A stretch of 64,000 bases of DNA from the NCBI RefSeq assembly GCF_001620365.2, contig NZ_LQMT02000023.1:130381-194380 (forward strand), written 5' to 3'. Source of the stretch: Amycolatopsis keratiniphila subsp. keratiniphila. Its GTDB lineage: Bacteria > Actinomycetota > Actinomycetes > Mycobacteriales > Pseudonocardiaceae. Made by a program: the position numbers and the translations under genes. Below the pieces are notes generated by a model. It was not told the origin of the DNA and did no database searches. It worked only from the letters and a program-made list of their open reading frames with translations. Below are positions 10,717 to 18,228 of this stretch, one piece after another. Every line of letters begins with the position of its first letter. Positions within the stretch are counted from its first letter, which is position 1.

Positions 10717-10768
10717 ACCCGGCCAACTGTGATACTTTCTCGACCTCAAGTATCACAGTTGGCCGGGT
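10717..10768. promoter_or_regulatory. Perfect 21-bp inverted repeat directly upstream of the fic gene
   Basis: Two perfect 21-bp arms (10717-10737 and 10748-10768; the left begins ACCCGGCCAACTGTG) flank a 10-nt spacer. The right arm ends 11 bp before the GTG start, so it overlaps or abuts the promoter and ribosome-binding region. It could be an operator bound by the winged-helix tail of the downstream Fic protein, or an mRNA hairpin limiting translation. Confidence 0.7.
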
Positions 10769-10779
10769 GGGGGAAGTGA

Positions 10780-11940
10780 GTGCCAATGCGGATCACAGCC
10801 GTTTCGGACCGCCAGAGAGCTCATCTCGTGCGCTCCGAGCGGGGCTACCACGCCTTCGTCCCGCCACCGCTCCCTCCGGACATCGAGTTCGACCTCGGCT
10901 TGGCGAGCGCGCTTTCCGCCGCGGACCGGGCGGTCGGCGAGCTCGCCGGCATCGGACGCACCTTGCCGAGCGCGGCATTCCTGGTCCACTCGATGATGCG
11001 ACGCGAGGCCGTGCTTTCCAGCCGGATCGAGGGCTCGGAGGCGACCATGTCCGACCTCGTGCTCTTCGAATTGCAGCCGACCGCGTCGAAACGAGGCTCT
11101 GACGTCGAAGAGGTCCTCAACTATGTGACCGCGCTAGGACACGTCCTCGACCCCGAGCGCAGGCTGCCACTGAGTCTTCCCCTACTACGTGAAACACACC
11201 AGGTCCTGCTCACCGGAGTCCGTGGCGGATACGCCACGCCGGGCGAGTTCCGTCGTTCGCAGAACTGGATCGGCCCACCGGGCTGCATTCTCGACACGGC
11301 GAGCTACGTTCCCCCACCGCCGGAAGTGCTCTGGGAATGCCTCGACGCTTTCGAGAAGCACCTGCACGCCGAGCACACCCTGCCGCCGCTGATCACCATC
11401 GCCTGCCTGCACTACCAGTTCGAGGCCATACACCCCTTCATCGACGGCAACGGCCGGGTCGGCCGACTCCTGGTCACCCTGCTCCTTGTCGAGTGGGGCC
11501 TCTTGCCCGCCCCGCTGCTGGACCTGTCCGCATACTTGGAACCACGGCGCGACGAGTACTACGCCCGACTGCTCGCAGTCAGCACCCAAGGAGACTGGAC
11601 CGGCTGGATCCACTTCTTCCTGTCGGTACTGGAAAACCAGGCGATCGACGCGCGCAATCGCGCCGTCGCACTTCACTCACTCCGGCAGGACTACCGGACG
11701 AGGACGACGTCCGCTCGCACTTCGAGCCTGCTTCCCCAACTCGTCGACGCACTGTTCGAGACACCGGCGATGACGATCAACAGGGCCTCAGACGTACTCG
11801 GCGTCACACATCGGGCCGCCACCCAGAACGTGATCAAGCTCGTCGACGCGGGAGTGCTGACGGAAATCCATTCGCCAGGCCGCGTCCGGCTCTTCCTTGC
11901 CGAGGAGATCCTCAGGACCCTGGACGGCGGCGGATCTTGA
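10780..11940 (+). CDS. Fic-domain protein (AMPylase) with C-terminal winged helix
   Basis: A 386-residue Fic protein. The catalytic motif HPFIDGNGRVGRLL (from about residue 217) is complete, so transfer of AMP or another nucleotide-derived group to a protein hydroxyl is predicted. SSRIEGS (about residue 80) matches the (S/T)xxxE(G/N) inhibitory motif of class II Fic enzymes, which would autoinhibit the active site. The last about 70 residues form a winged helix, suggesting DNA binding. A perfect 21-bp inverted repeat sits directly upstream. An ATG two codons in is an alternative start. No separate antitoxin gene is next to it. The target is unknown. Confidence 0.85.
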   Translation: MPMRITAVSDRQRAHLVRSERGYHAFVPPPLPPDIEFDLGLASALSAADRAVGELAGIGRTLPSAAFLVHSMMRREAVLSSRIEGSEATMSDLVLFELQPTASKRGSDVEEVLNYVTALGHVLDPERRLPLSLPLLRETHQVLLTGVRGGYATPGEFRRSQNWIGPPGCILDTASYVPPPPEVLWECLDAFEKHLHAEHTLPPLITIACLHYQFEAIHPFIDGNGRVGRLLVTLLLVEWGLLPAPLLDLSAYLEPRRDEYYARLLAVSTQGDWTGWIHFFLSVLENQAIDARNRAVALHSLRQDYRTRTTSARTSSLLPQLVDALFETPAMTINRASDVLGVTHRAATQNVIKLVDAGVLTEIHSPGRVRLFLAEEILRTLDGGGS

Positions 11941-12226
11941 TGTCGTCCATGCAGGTCGCCTTGCCCGCGACGTCGCGGTACGGATAGCCCTTGGCGTCCA
12001 GCAGTTCCATGACCTTCAGCTCGGCTTCGTCGAGTACGTCACGTTCTTCTTCGCCCTGCAGCGTGATGCGGAAGGTGAACGCGCCGAGGTGCGCGCTGTA
12101 GGTGAGCAGGCCGTCCTCGGTGAACCCGATCGCCTGATGGTCGCTCAACTCCGCAAGGAGCCGGGCGCGGGTGTCGGCGTCGGGGTGGTCGAACTTGCCG
12201 TTGACGAGGACGCGGTAGGTCGGCAT
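11912..12226 (-). CDS. DUF6204-like small protein
   Basis: A 104-residue cytoplasmic protein beginning MPTYRVLVNGKFD and containing AIGFTEDGLLTYSAH and FTFRITLQGEEE. This layout is like the DUF6204 family of Actinobacteria, which has no known role. The gene is convergent with fic and overlaps its 3' end by 29 bp. The ATG is chosen at the conserved N-terminus; upstream in-frame sequence looks non-coding. Family assignment is by memory of the sequence style. Confidence 0.65.
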   Translation of the reverse strand: MPTYRVLVNGKFDHPDADTRARLLAELSDHQAIGFTEDGLLTYSAHLGAFTFRITLQGEEERDVLDEAELKVMELLDAKGYPYRDVAGKATCMDDIKIRRRPGS

Positions 12227-12406
12227 ACGCCCGAATATACAGACCTGAATCCAGATACGAACCCGAATATCCAACGGGTGTCCATGATCCACGGTCGAGT
12301 GAAACGACCGTCACGCGCGCAACGGGCGAATCCGACACGCAGATAGTGATGACAAAGGAAGAACGGCCAACCGGCTCGCTCTCCGTCACGTGAGGAGGAC
12401 GTGGAA

Positions 12407-13066
12407 ATGCGCATCACCATCGCAGGCCGGGCCGGCCTGGTCGGCGTACTGCTGCTGGCGGGCCTCGGCGCCGGAGTGGCTCCGGCCGCGGCGTCGAACC
12501 CGGCCGGAGTGGCGTCACTCGGCTCCGCCGCCTTCACCAAGGGCACCTCGGCGCCGATCTCGATCGCCTCGCTCGCCGACTGCGCGGTCGAGGGACCGAC
12601 CAGCAACTCTTCCGGGGTCGTGACCAGGACCGGGATCACGTTCGGTGGCGGCACGACGACGTGCACGACCACCGTCGTCGACCCCGAAAACGACGTGACC
12701 ACGACGAAGTCGGAAGCCAAGGGCCAGAACTTCGAGCTGTCGGCACTGGTCTCGTCGAGCGGGCCGCGGATCAAGATCAGGTCCTACTCGGTCAGCTGCA
12801 CGGCGACCCAGACCAGCACGAACGCGAGCTGGACCTACGGCGGCGCGACCGGGCTCGGCACCCTGCCGTCGCCGGTGCCGGTCGGCTACGTCAAGCCGAT
12901 CACCAAGTCCAACGGCACCCTGCTCGCCGAAGCGATCTTCAACGAGCAGACCTTGCCGGGCAACGGCAGCATCGGGCTGACCATGCTGCGGATCAAGTTC
13001 GCCCCGGCCTCGAACATCACCGGCGAAGTGGTCGTCGGGCGCACGGCCTGCTCCCCCACTCCGTAA
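12407..13066 (+). CDS. Secreted protein of unknown function
   Basis: A 219-residue exported protein. Residues 1-29 form a signal peptide with an AAAS cleavage region; the rest is Ser/Thr/Gly-rich with only a few cysteines, consistent with a beta-rich extracellular domain. AGGAGG lies 8 nt before the ATG; the GTG 6 bases upstream is too close to it to be the start. A rho-independent terminator follows the stop. I do not recognise a family and assign no function. Confidence 0.7.
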   Translation: MRITIAGRAGLVGVLLLAGLGAGVAPAAASNPAGVASLGSAAFTKGTSAPISIASLADCAVEGPTSNSSGVVTRTGITFGGGTTTCTTTVVDPENDVTTTKSEAKGQNFELSALVSSSGPRIKIRSYSVSCTATQTSTNASWTYGGATGLGTLPSPVPVGYVKPITKSNGTLLAEAIFNEQTLPGNGSIGLTMLRIKFAPASNITGEVVVGRTACSPTP

Positions 13067-13080
13067 GCCATCCCGCCGGG

Positions 13081-13115
13081 AAAGGGGCGTCCGGAACCTG
13101 CCGGGCGCCCCTTTT
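13081..13115 (+). terminator. Rho-independent terminator after the secreted-protein gene
   Basis: AAAGGGGCG (13081-13089) pairs with CGCCCCTTT (13106-13114), followed by a short T-run. It ends the upstream transcription unit and insulates the SRPBCC gene. Confidence 0.75.
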
Positions 13116-13122
13116 CCATTCT

Positions 13123-13136
13123 GGCTTATATAAGCC
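13123..13136. promoter_or_regulatory. GGCTTATATAAGCC palindrome, candidate ArsR-type operator
   Basis: A perfect 14-bp AT-rich palindrome lies between the upstream terminator and the SRPBCC gene, 42 bp before its start. ArsR-family repressors that control SRPBCC genes often bind short AT-centred palindromes in such positions. No ArsR gene is nearby, so the regulator is unknown. Confidence 0.5.
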
Positions 13137-13178
13137 TCTGCTGATATCTTGGCGGCAGCCGAGCAGAGGAGGGCACCG

Positions 13179-13814
13179 ATGGTCGACGTGACCAGCCAGA
13201 TCAACTCCGTCCAGCGCAAGCTGGGTAAGCGCGTGATCGAAGCGGGCGAGGCGGTGACGGCGACCGTCAGCCAGGTCTACGACACCGGCCTCGACGACCT
13301 TTGGGACGCCTGCACCAACCCCGAGCGCATCCCGCGCTGGTTCCTGCCGGTCAGCGGCGAACTGCGCGTCGGCGGCAAGTACCAGCTCGAAGGCAACGCT
13401 GGCGGGACGATCGAACGCTGCGACCCGCCGAAGAGCTTCGCCGCCACCTGGGAGTACGGCGGTGACGTCAGCTGGATCGAGCTCCGGCTGACGCCCGAAG
13501 CCGACGGGCGCACGCGATTCGAACTCGACCACACCGCCGTCCCCAACGAGCACTGGAACCAATTCGGGCCGGGCGCGGTGGGCATCGGCTGGGACATGAT
13601 GCTGAACGGGCTCGCGCTGCACCTCGAATCCGGCGAAGCCGCCGATCCCGAGGCGGCCATGGCCTGGATGACCAGCGAAGAAGGCGTGCGGTTCATGACG
13701 CTGAGCAACGAGGCCTGGTACGAGGCCGACGTCGCCAACGGAACGGACGCGGCCACCGCCCGCACCCGCGCCGACGCCACCTTGGCCGCCTACACCGCGC
13801 CGCCGGAGAGCTGA
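13179..13814 (+). CDS. SRPBCC / AHSA1-like domain protein
   Basis: A 211-residue protein with a START/Bet v1-like (SRPBCC, activator of Hsp90 ATPase-type) domain spanning about residues 20-140: VYDTGLDDLWDACTNPERIP, followed by the WFLPVSGELRVGGKY and WIELRL strands. Such proteins bind hydrophobic ligands; the ligand is not predictable here. AGGAGGG 5 nt upstream fixes the ATG start. The 3' end overlaps the convergent HNH gene by 25 bp. An AT-rich palindrome upstream suggests repressor control, but the usual partner ArsR gene is absent. Confidence 0.8.
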   Translation: MVDVTSQINSVQRKLGKRVIEAGEAVTATVSQVYDTGLDDLWDACTNPERIPRWFLPVSGELRVGGKYQLEGNAGGTIERCDPPKSFAATWEYGGDVSWIELRLTPEADGRTRFELDHTAVPNEHWNQFGPGAVGIGWDMMLNGLALHLESGEAADPEAAMAWMTSEEGVRFMTLSNEAWYEADVANGTDAATARTRADATLAAYTAPPES

Positions 13815-14530
13815 AGGTCTTCGGCGAGTTCCGGCGCGCGAAGCAGGTCGATGAGCTCGTCGTCCGCCCTGAACACGGCGCGGGCGCCCGGCATCCCCGC
13901 CTGGCGGAGCATCGCGTGGAGGACGTCGGCGTGCGGCTGGTCGAGCAGGGTCCAGACCATCGCGCGCCGCTTCACCTCGTCCCCCAGCTCGCGCGCCGTC
14001 CACCAGGCGAGGACGAGCGCGGTCACCTGGCTGACCGCGGTTTCCCGCCCCCGCGCCAATTGCGCGCGGTTCAGCCCGCACACCTTGATGGTCTGTTCGC
14101 CCTTTTCGGTCAGTGCGCGGTAGGTCCCGATCGAGAGCACCAGGAACAGGTGTTCCAGCGGGTCTTCGGCGGTCGGATCGACGAGCAGGCTGTTGCCGTC
14201 TTCGTCCACCGGGAACAGGTCGCGTTTGTGGTGGCTGTTGCAGTATTCGCAGGCGAGCACGTGATTGAGCCAGTCGAAGGCGCGGCCGGGATTTCTCGCG
14301 ATCGGCTCGAAATGGTCCACAGTGGACCCAAGACCGTCTCCGCAGTACATGCAGTAGCCGCGTCCGGCGGCCATGACGTCCAGCCCGGCCCGCAAAGAGC
14401 GCCGTACGGCACGGGAAACCCGCCAGAGTCGCCGGGCTTCTTTCGTGTCACCGGGAGGGATCCGCGCGGTCAGCTCTTCGAGATCGGCCACCACCTGTCC
14501 CGGCAGCGCGATCCGGCGGATCCCGATCAC
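13790..14530 (-). CDS. HNH nuclease, PtuB-like (Septu-type defence)
   Basis: A 246-residue HNH endonuclease. YCMYCGDGLGSTVDHFEPIA (about residues 60-79) holds the first zinc CxxC and the DH metal/catalytic site; W-N-H...CEYCNSHHKR completes the second zinc pair and the HNH core. LLVDPTAEDPLEH and LNRAQLARGR further match the retron/Septu PtuB style (TIGR02646-like). The GTG start overlaps the ATPase stop by 4 bp (GTGA), so translation is probably coupled and the two act together. Predicted role is nucleic-acid cleavage during antiphage defence. Defence activity is inferred from architecture. Confidence 0.8.
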   Translation of the reverse strand: MIGIRRIALPGQVVADLEELTARIPPGDTKEARRLWRVSRAVRRSLRAGLDVMAAGRGYCMYCGDGLGSTVDHFEPIARNPGRAFDWLNHVLACEYCNSHHKRDLFPVDEDGNSLLVDPTAEDPLEHLFLVLSIGTYRALTEKGEQTIKVCGLNRAQLARGRETAVSQVTALVLAWWTARELGDEVKRRAMVWTLLDQPHADVLHAMLRQAGMPGARAVFRADDELIDLLRAPELAEDLQLSGGAV

Positions 14531-15714
14531 CGATCGTCGGCCTCGAACCGCCTGGCCACCTCGTCGACCCGGCTCGGTGGTGAGCTGCTCAGCATGCCGC
14601 GCAGGCGTTCCCATTCCCGGACGCCGTTCGCGTCCGCCCGGCCGGACGCCACCTGGAATTCGAGCTCGGCGAGATGCTCCCGCAATTCGACCGCCTGCGG
14701 CGAATAAGGCGTGTCCAAGCCGAAAAGGTCGGACAGGACCGCGTCGTCCCCGGAGCCGAACACGACCCGCTCGTACAGCTCCTCGGAGACCACGCGCGGC
14801 GGAACCTCCTCGTCGGGCCCGGAAAGCCGGATGAGCCCGCCGGGGTCGGCGGCCTGGCAGACGTAGGGGCTGTGCGTGGTGACGATGAACTGGATCCGCG
14901 GGAAATGCGCCTTGAACCACGGCCCCATGCGTTTCTGCCACGACACGTGGAGATGCGCGTCCACCTCGTCGATGATCACGACGCCGGGGCTCTCGTGATC
15001 GAGGCCGGCGCTGTCGAGTTGCTTGAGCAGGTCGACCACGAGCGCGGTCACCGTGCGATAGCCGTCGCTCATCTCGCGCAGTGGGAACCGGTCGCCCCGG
15101 TACTCGACCCAAAGCCCGTCCGAATCGACGTCCCGGATCCGGTAACCGCCCGGGAGGAGACCGTCCCCGAGGATCTCCAACGCCTTGTCCTTCAGTTCAC
15201 GCGCGCCCGCTTTTCCTTCCAGGGCACGGAGATGCTGATTGATCAGCCAGGTGACCCCCTCGGCGAGCGAGGCGTCTTCGTGGAAGAGGCTGGCCATCCG
15301 CGCCAGCGACCCCGCGCCACGCATCCACGACTCGGCCTCGCCACTGCCGCCCGCGAGCCGACGGAACGGCCCGTACGCCGCACAGAACGGCTGGCCTGGA
15401 GGAAGCCCGGAGATCGGCAGCAGCCCGGAGTCGAGCCAGCGGACCTCGACCGGCGCCGGGCCTTCCTCGCGCATGACCGAAAGCTCGATGGACCCGGACG
15501 TCTGGTCCGTCGAGATCCAGCTGCCGGCGTCCGACAACAGGCCCCACGCGACGTCCGGCGCCGCCGCGACCGCGATGGCGCGCAGCAACGAGGTCTTGCC
15601 CGAACCGTTGCGCCCGGCGAGGACCACCCAGCCGGGGCCGGGCAGCCGCAGGTCGACGGCGCGGGCGCCGCTGAAGCCGCGGATGTTCTCCAGCCGGACC
15701 CGCTCGATGTACAT
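14527..15714 (-). CDS. SMC/ABC-type AAA ATPase, PtuA-like (Septu-type defence)
   Basis: A 395-residue P-loop ATPase of the AAA_21/OLD-like type. Walker A is AGRNGSGKTS (about 34-43), the signature-like loop MSDGYRT, Walker B VVIIDEVDAHLH, and the H-loop TTHSPYV. No C-terminal Toprim nuclease is visible, which separates it from OLD nucleases and fits a partner-nuclease system. The next gene, overlapping by 4 bp, encodes an HNH nuclease in the ptuA-ptuB order of Septu systems. The ATPase would sense infection and license the nuclease. It starts 26 bp from the lipoprotein gene that precedes it, on the same strand. Confidence 0.82.
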   Translation of the reverse strand: MYIERVRLENIRGFSGARAVDLRLPGPGWVVLAGRNGSGKTSLLRAIAVAAAPDVAWGLLSDAGSWISTDQTSGSIELSVMREEGPAPVEVRWLDSGLLPISGLPPGQPFCAAYGPFRRLAGGSGEAESWMRGAGSLARMASLFHEDASLAEGVTWLINQHLRALEGKAGARELKDKALEILGDGLLPGGYRIRDVDSDGLWVEYRGDRFPLREMSDGYRTVTALVVDLLKQLDSAGLDHESPGVVIIDEVDAHLHVSWQKRMGPWFKAHFPRIQFIVTTHSPYVCQAADPGGLIRLSGPDEEVPPRVVSEELYERVVFGSGDDAVLSDLFGLDTPYSPQAVELREHLAELEFQVASGRADANGVREWERLRGMLSSSPPSRVDEVARRFEADDR

Positions 15715-15740
15715 GGGGAGAGCTTACGACGGTGTGGACG

Positions 15741-16889
15741 TCACCTGGGCCCCCGAAAGTGGGTCGCCATCACGAAATCCATCACAGCGAGCGCCTTGCC
15801 GACGTCCAGGTCCGAAACGACCTGCCGGCGGTCCCAGTCTTTGATCCCTCTCTCGTGCTCGGGCACGATCCTCAGCCGGACATGCCCGCGGACGTCGATC
15901 TTCCCGAGCGGTGAGGCGTAAAGGGCGAATTCGCGGTCGTCCTCCGTACGGAACGTGACCCCAGGGCTCTCGCCGAACGTGATCAGCTGGTGGTCTTTGT
16001 AGGTCTTGTTCGGGTCAGCGTGCCATTCCCCCGGCGCGCCACCGTTCGCCGTGGCCCCGGCTTCGATCTGAAGCCGGTGTTTCGGCTCGACGAAGTAGCA
16101 CGATCCCGGCGTGGCGACCGGTGCGAAGTCCGGACCGAAGGCCATCCTGACCGCCTCGCGGAACACCGCGCATTCGACGTTCGGGTCGGCGGCGCCGGCG
16201 GCGATGATCTTCTCGGCGCCGGTCGGCACTTCGACCTCGACCGCCGGATCGCAGGTGTCCCCACTTTCGGTGGCGACCCAGTCCGCGCAGGCCCCGACCC
16301 GGGCACTGTCCTGACCGTCCGGCGGGTACACGAGGTCGCGGGGCAGTTTCGCGGCGCCCGCGGTGGCGAAGTCGCGGAGGAGTTCGCAATCCTTGCCCCG
16401 ACTGGCGCTGCCGATCTCGAACTTGATCGCGCGCTCGAAGCTCACCGGCACTGTGATCTCGCAACCATCGAGACCGCCCATGCGCCGGGTCTCGGTCTGA
16501 TAGCCCTTCACCCCGCCCAAGTCGATGACGGCGCCGTCGACCCGGTGGAGAACGAGGTGACTCGGGTCCATGTCGCGAACCGAAATGAGGTCGTAGCCCC
16601 CGCGGAACAGCGAGCACTGCTTCCTGTCGTACTTGACCTCGGCTTTCCGCTCGACAGGCCGGGTAACGTCTCCCTTTCTGCGGTCGTAGACGGCGAGGTC
16701 GATCAACTCGCAGAGATCCAGCGTCGCGAGCGCCGCATCGACGGCCTTCTCGTCGCGATCCGCAGGACGCGGTTGCTTCGGCTGCCATTTCGGAAACTGC
16801 GGTAACGGAGGGGGCGTTTCCACGGATTCCGCACAACCCGCCAGCATGCCGAGGAGCAGTGCGCCGAGAATCACTCTTCGAAACTTCAT
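15741..16889 (-). CDS. Lipoprotein of unknown function
   Basis: A 382-residue exported lipoprotein. The signal peptide MKFRRVILGALLLGML ends in lipobox LAGC, so the mature protein is lipid-anchored outside the membrane. The mature part has two similar halves, each with a conserved Cys near LCELIDLAVYD or VGACADWVA and a later Cys, reminiscent of tandem DUF3558-type domains, but this is tentative. No Shine-Dalgarno is visible; CATACT 8-9 nt before the ATG could be a -10 of a leaderless message. It lies immediately upstream of the Septu-like pair on the same strand and could share transcription with it. Confidence 0.72.
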   Translation of the reverse strand: MKFRRVILGALLLGMLAGCAESVETPPPLPQFPKWQPKQPRPADRDEKAVDAALATLDLCELIDLAVYDRRKGDVTRPVERKAEVKYDRKQCSLFRGGYDLISVRDMDPSHLVLHRVDGAVIDLGGVKGYQTETRRMGGLDGCEITVPVSFERAIKFEIGSASRGKDCELLRDFATAGAAKLPRDLVYPPDGQDSARVGACADWVATESGDTCDPAVEVEVPTGAEKIIAAGAADPNVECAVFREAVRMAFGPDFAPVATPGSCYFVEPKHRLQIEAGATANGGAPGEWHADPNKTYKDHQLITFGESPGVTFRTEDDREFALYASPLGKIDVRGHVRLRIVPEHERGIKDWDRRQVVSDLDVGKALAVMDFVMATHFRGPR

Positions 16890-16890
16890 T

Positions 16891-16914
16891 ACGCAGAGTA
16901 TGCGAATTCTGCGT
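16891..16914. promoter_or_regulatory. Short inverted repeat at the lipoprotein start
   Basis: ACGCAGA and TCTGCGT (7-bp arms, 10-bp spacer) lie directly upstream of the lipoprotein ATG, across its likely -10. The position suits a repressor operator. Weak by itself because the arms are short. Confidence 0.35.
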
Positions 16915-17121
16915 GTCGCCCACCAGGTAGAACCCTGTTTCTCGAGGCGCATTCACACGATCGGTTTTCACGGATGGTCACCGAGCCCGCCTCGGCTATT
17001 CAGCAGGGAACGTGGCTTTATGCAGACGGGATCACTGGCCCGGGAACCCTGGTAATCTTCCCGGCGTCGGATTACGCAGGGTGCATCGGGGAGACGCGCC
17101 TTGTAGCCACGGGAGGGGCAC

Positions 17122-17202
17122 ATGACGACGGTGACTTCGGGGCGGCTTCGGCCATTCAGCGGGGAACGGTTCGGCGCCGCGGGGGTGCATGGCCGTGCCT
17201 GA
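17122..17202 (+). CDS. Possible 26-residue leader peptide before the ESX-associated operon
   Basis: ATG is preceded by a very strong GGGAGGGG ribosome-binding site. The reading frame encodes 26 residues (MTTVTSGRLRPFSGERFG and on) and ends 13 bp inside the next gene, so it could couple translation. A 21-nt near-copy of its middle (CGGCTATTCAGCAGGGAACG) lies about 157 bp upstream. It may be a real small protein or a chance frame. Confidence 0.35.
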   Translation: MTTVTSGRLRPFSGERFGAAGVHGRA

Positions 17203-17611
17203 GGGGACACCGGTCTATCAACCTGGCTTCGACCCGGGCTCTGTCTGTAAGGCCCCGCCGACTGGGGGCTCCTATGGGACGCCTGTCGCTGAAGGTGCGG
17301 GGTTCAAGTACGACGAGGCGACACTGCATGAACTGGTCAAAGAGTGGTCTGACCTGGCCGTTGAATACCGGAAAGACCGCACCCATGCGTTCAACATCGC
17401 CGCCGCCCAGCCTCCGGGGCTGGAGTACGCGAGCGGGGACAACGCCCTGCTTACCCGCAAGTCCGGCGAAGCGCTCGTCAAGGCACTGAACGACCGCGTC
17501 GCCTATTGCGAGAACATGGCCAAGAAGTACGTCACCGCTCTCGGCAAGTACGCCACCGCCGAGGATCACGCCAGAATCGCCATCAAACAGCAGTCGGAGG
17601 GCCTCACCTGA
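17189..17611 (+). CDS. Small ESX-associated protein of unknown function
   Basis: A 140-residue, mostly helical protein without signal peptide. Residues about 50-130 read as an amphipathic helical hairpin (LHELVKEWSDLAVEYRKD, then NMAKKYVTALGKYATAEDHAR), the general shape of WXG100-type proteins, though no WxG turn is visible. It is the first full gene of an operon with a DUF3558 lipoprotein, a PPE-like protein and EspG, and overlaps the lipoprotein start by 1 bp. I infer an ESX-type substrate or partner; no precise family is recognised. Confidence 0.65.
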   Translation: MAVPEGTPVYQPGFDPGSVCKAPPTGGSYGTPVAEGAGFKYDEATLHELVKEWSDLAVEYRKDRTHAFNIAAAQPPGLEYASGDNALLTRKSGEALVKALNDRVAYCENMAKKYVTALGKYATAEDHARIAIKQQSEGLT

Positions 17612-18228
17612 TGCGACGCGCCACCCTGTTCCTCAGCGCGGCCGCGCTCGCAGCTCTCTCCTCGTGCTCGACGCCGACCGTCGACGGCAGCCCCACCCCC
17701 ACCAGCGGCGGACCGAGCTCCGCACCGTCGAGTTCGGCTGGCTTGCCTCCAGGCGTCCCCAAGGTAGAGCACCCGATCGACGTGGCGCGGTTCAAACAAA
17801 ACCCCTGCGCCACGCTCACCGAACCCCGGGTCGACGAACTCCTGGGCACCCGGGCCGAAGCCGAGCGAGCGGACGGCGCAGCCGGACCTTCCTGTCTGTG
17901 GCGCATCCCCTCCACATCTCGGCCTGTGGTCCAAGTGATCGTCAGTGATTTCGGTGACAGCGGCACCGCGAAGTTCTATGCGGGTAAGGGGACGAACTAC
18001 AAGTTTCTCGAACCACTCGAACCGATCGACGGCTATCCGGTGACCGCCTATGGAGTCATCGACATCCGCGGCCAAGGCGACTGTTCGGTGGCGCTGGGGA
18101 CCAGCGATACCCAATCACTGGGCATCGCCTCGACGCTGTCTGAGGTCAACATCGGCAAGAAGGATCCGTGCGCCATCGCACGAGAAGCCGCGATCAGGGT
18201 GTTGGCCACCATCCGAGGGGGTAACTGA
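17611..18228 (+). CDS. DUF3558-family lipoprotein
   Basis: A 205-residue lipoprotein. The signal peptide ends in a lipobox-like ALSSC (Cys-19). A Ser/Thr/Pro linker (about 22-48) leads to a DUF3558-type domain containing NPCATLTEPRVDELLG and a second cysteine region FSVALG/KKDPCAIAREAA, where two cysteines could form a disulfide. DUF3558 lipoproteins are common next to ESX-type genes in mycolic-acid and Pseudonocardiaceae actinobacteria; their role is unknown. It is translationally coupled to both neighbours (1-bp overlaps). Confidence 0.78.
   Translation: MRRATLFLSAAALAALSSCSTPTVDGSPTPTSGGPSSAPSSSAGLPPGVPKVEHPIDVARFKQNPCATLTEPRVDELLGTRAEAERADGAAGPSCLWRIPSTSRPVVQVIVSDFGDSGTAKFYAGKGTNYKFLEPLEPIDGYPVTAYGVIDIRGQGDCSVALGTSDTQSLGIASTLSEVNIGKKDPCAIAREAAIRVLATIRGGN

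Noticed and set aside
10665..10779. In-frame reading with PCEICEHY before the fic inverted repeat.
   Set aside because: It runs through the inverted repeat and out of frame with fic; no domain and no conserved partner. Probably chance or a fragment.
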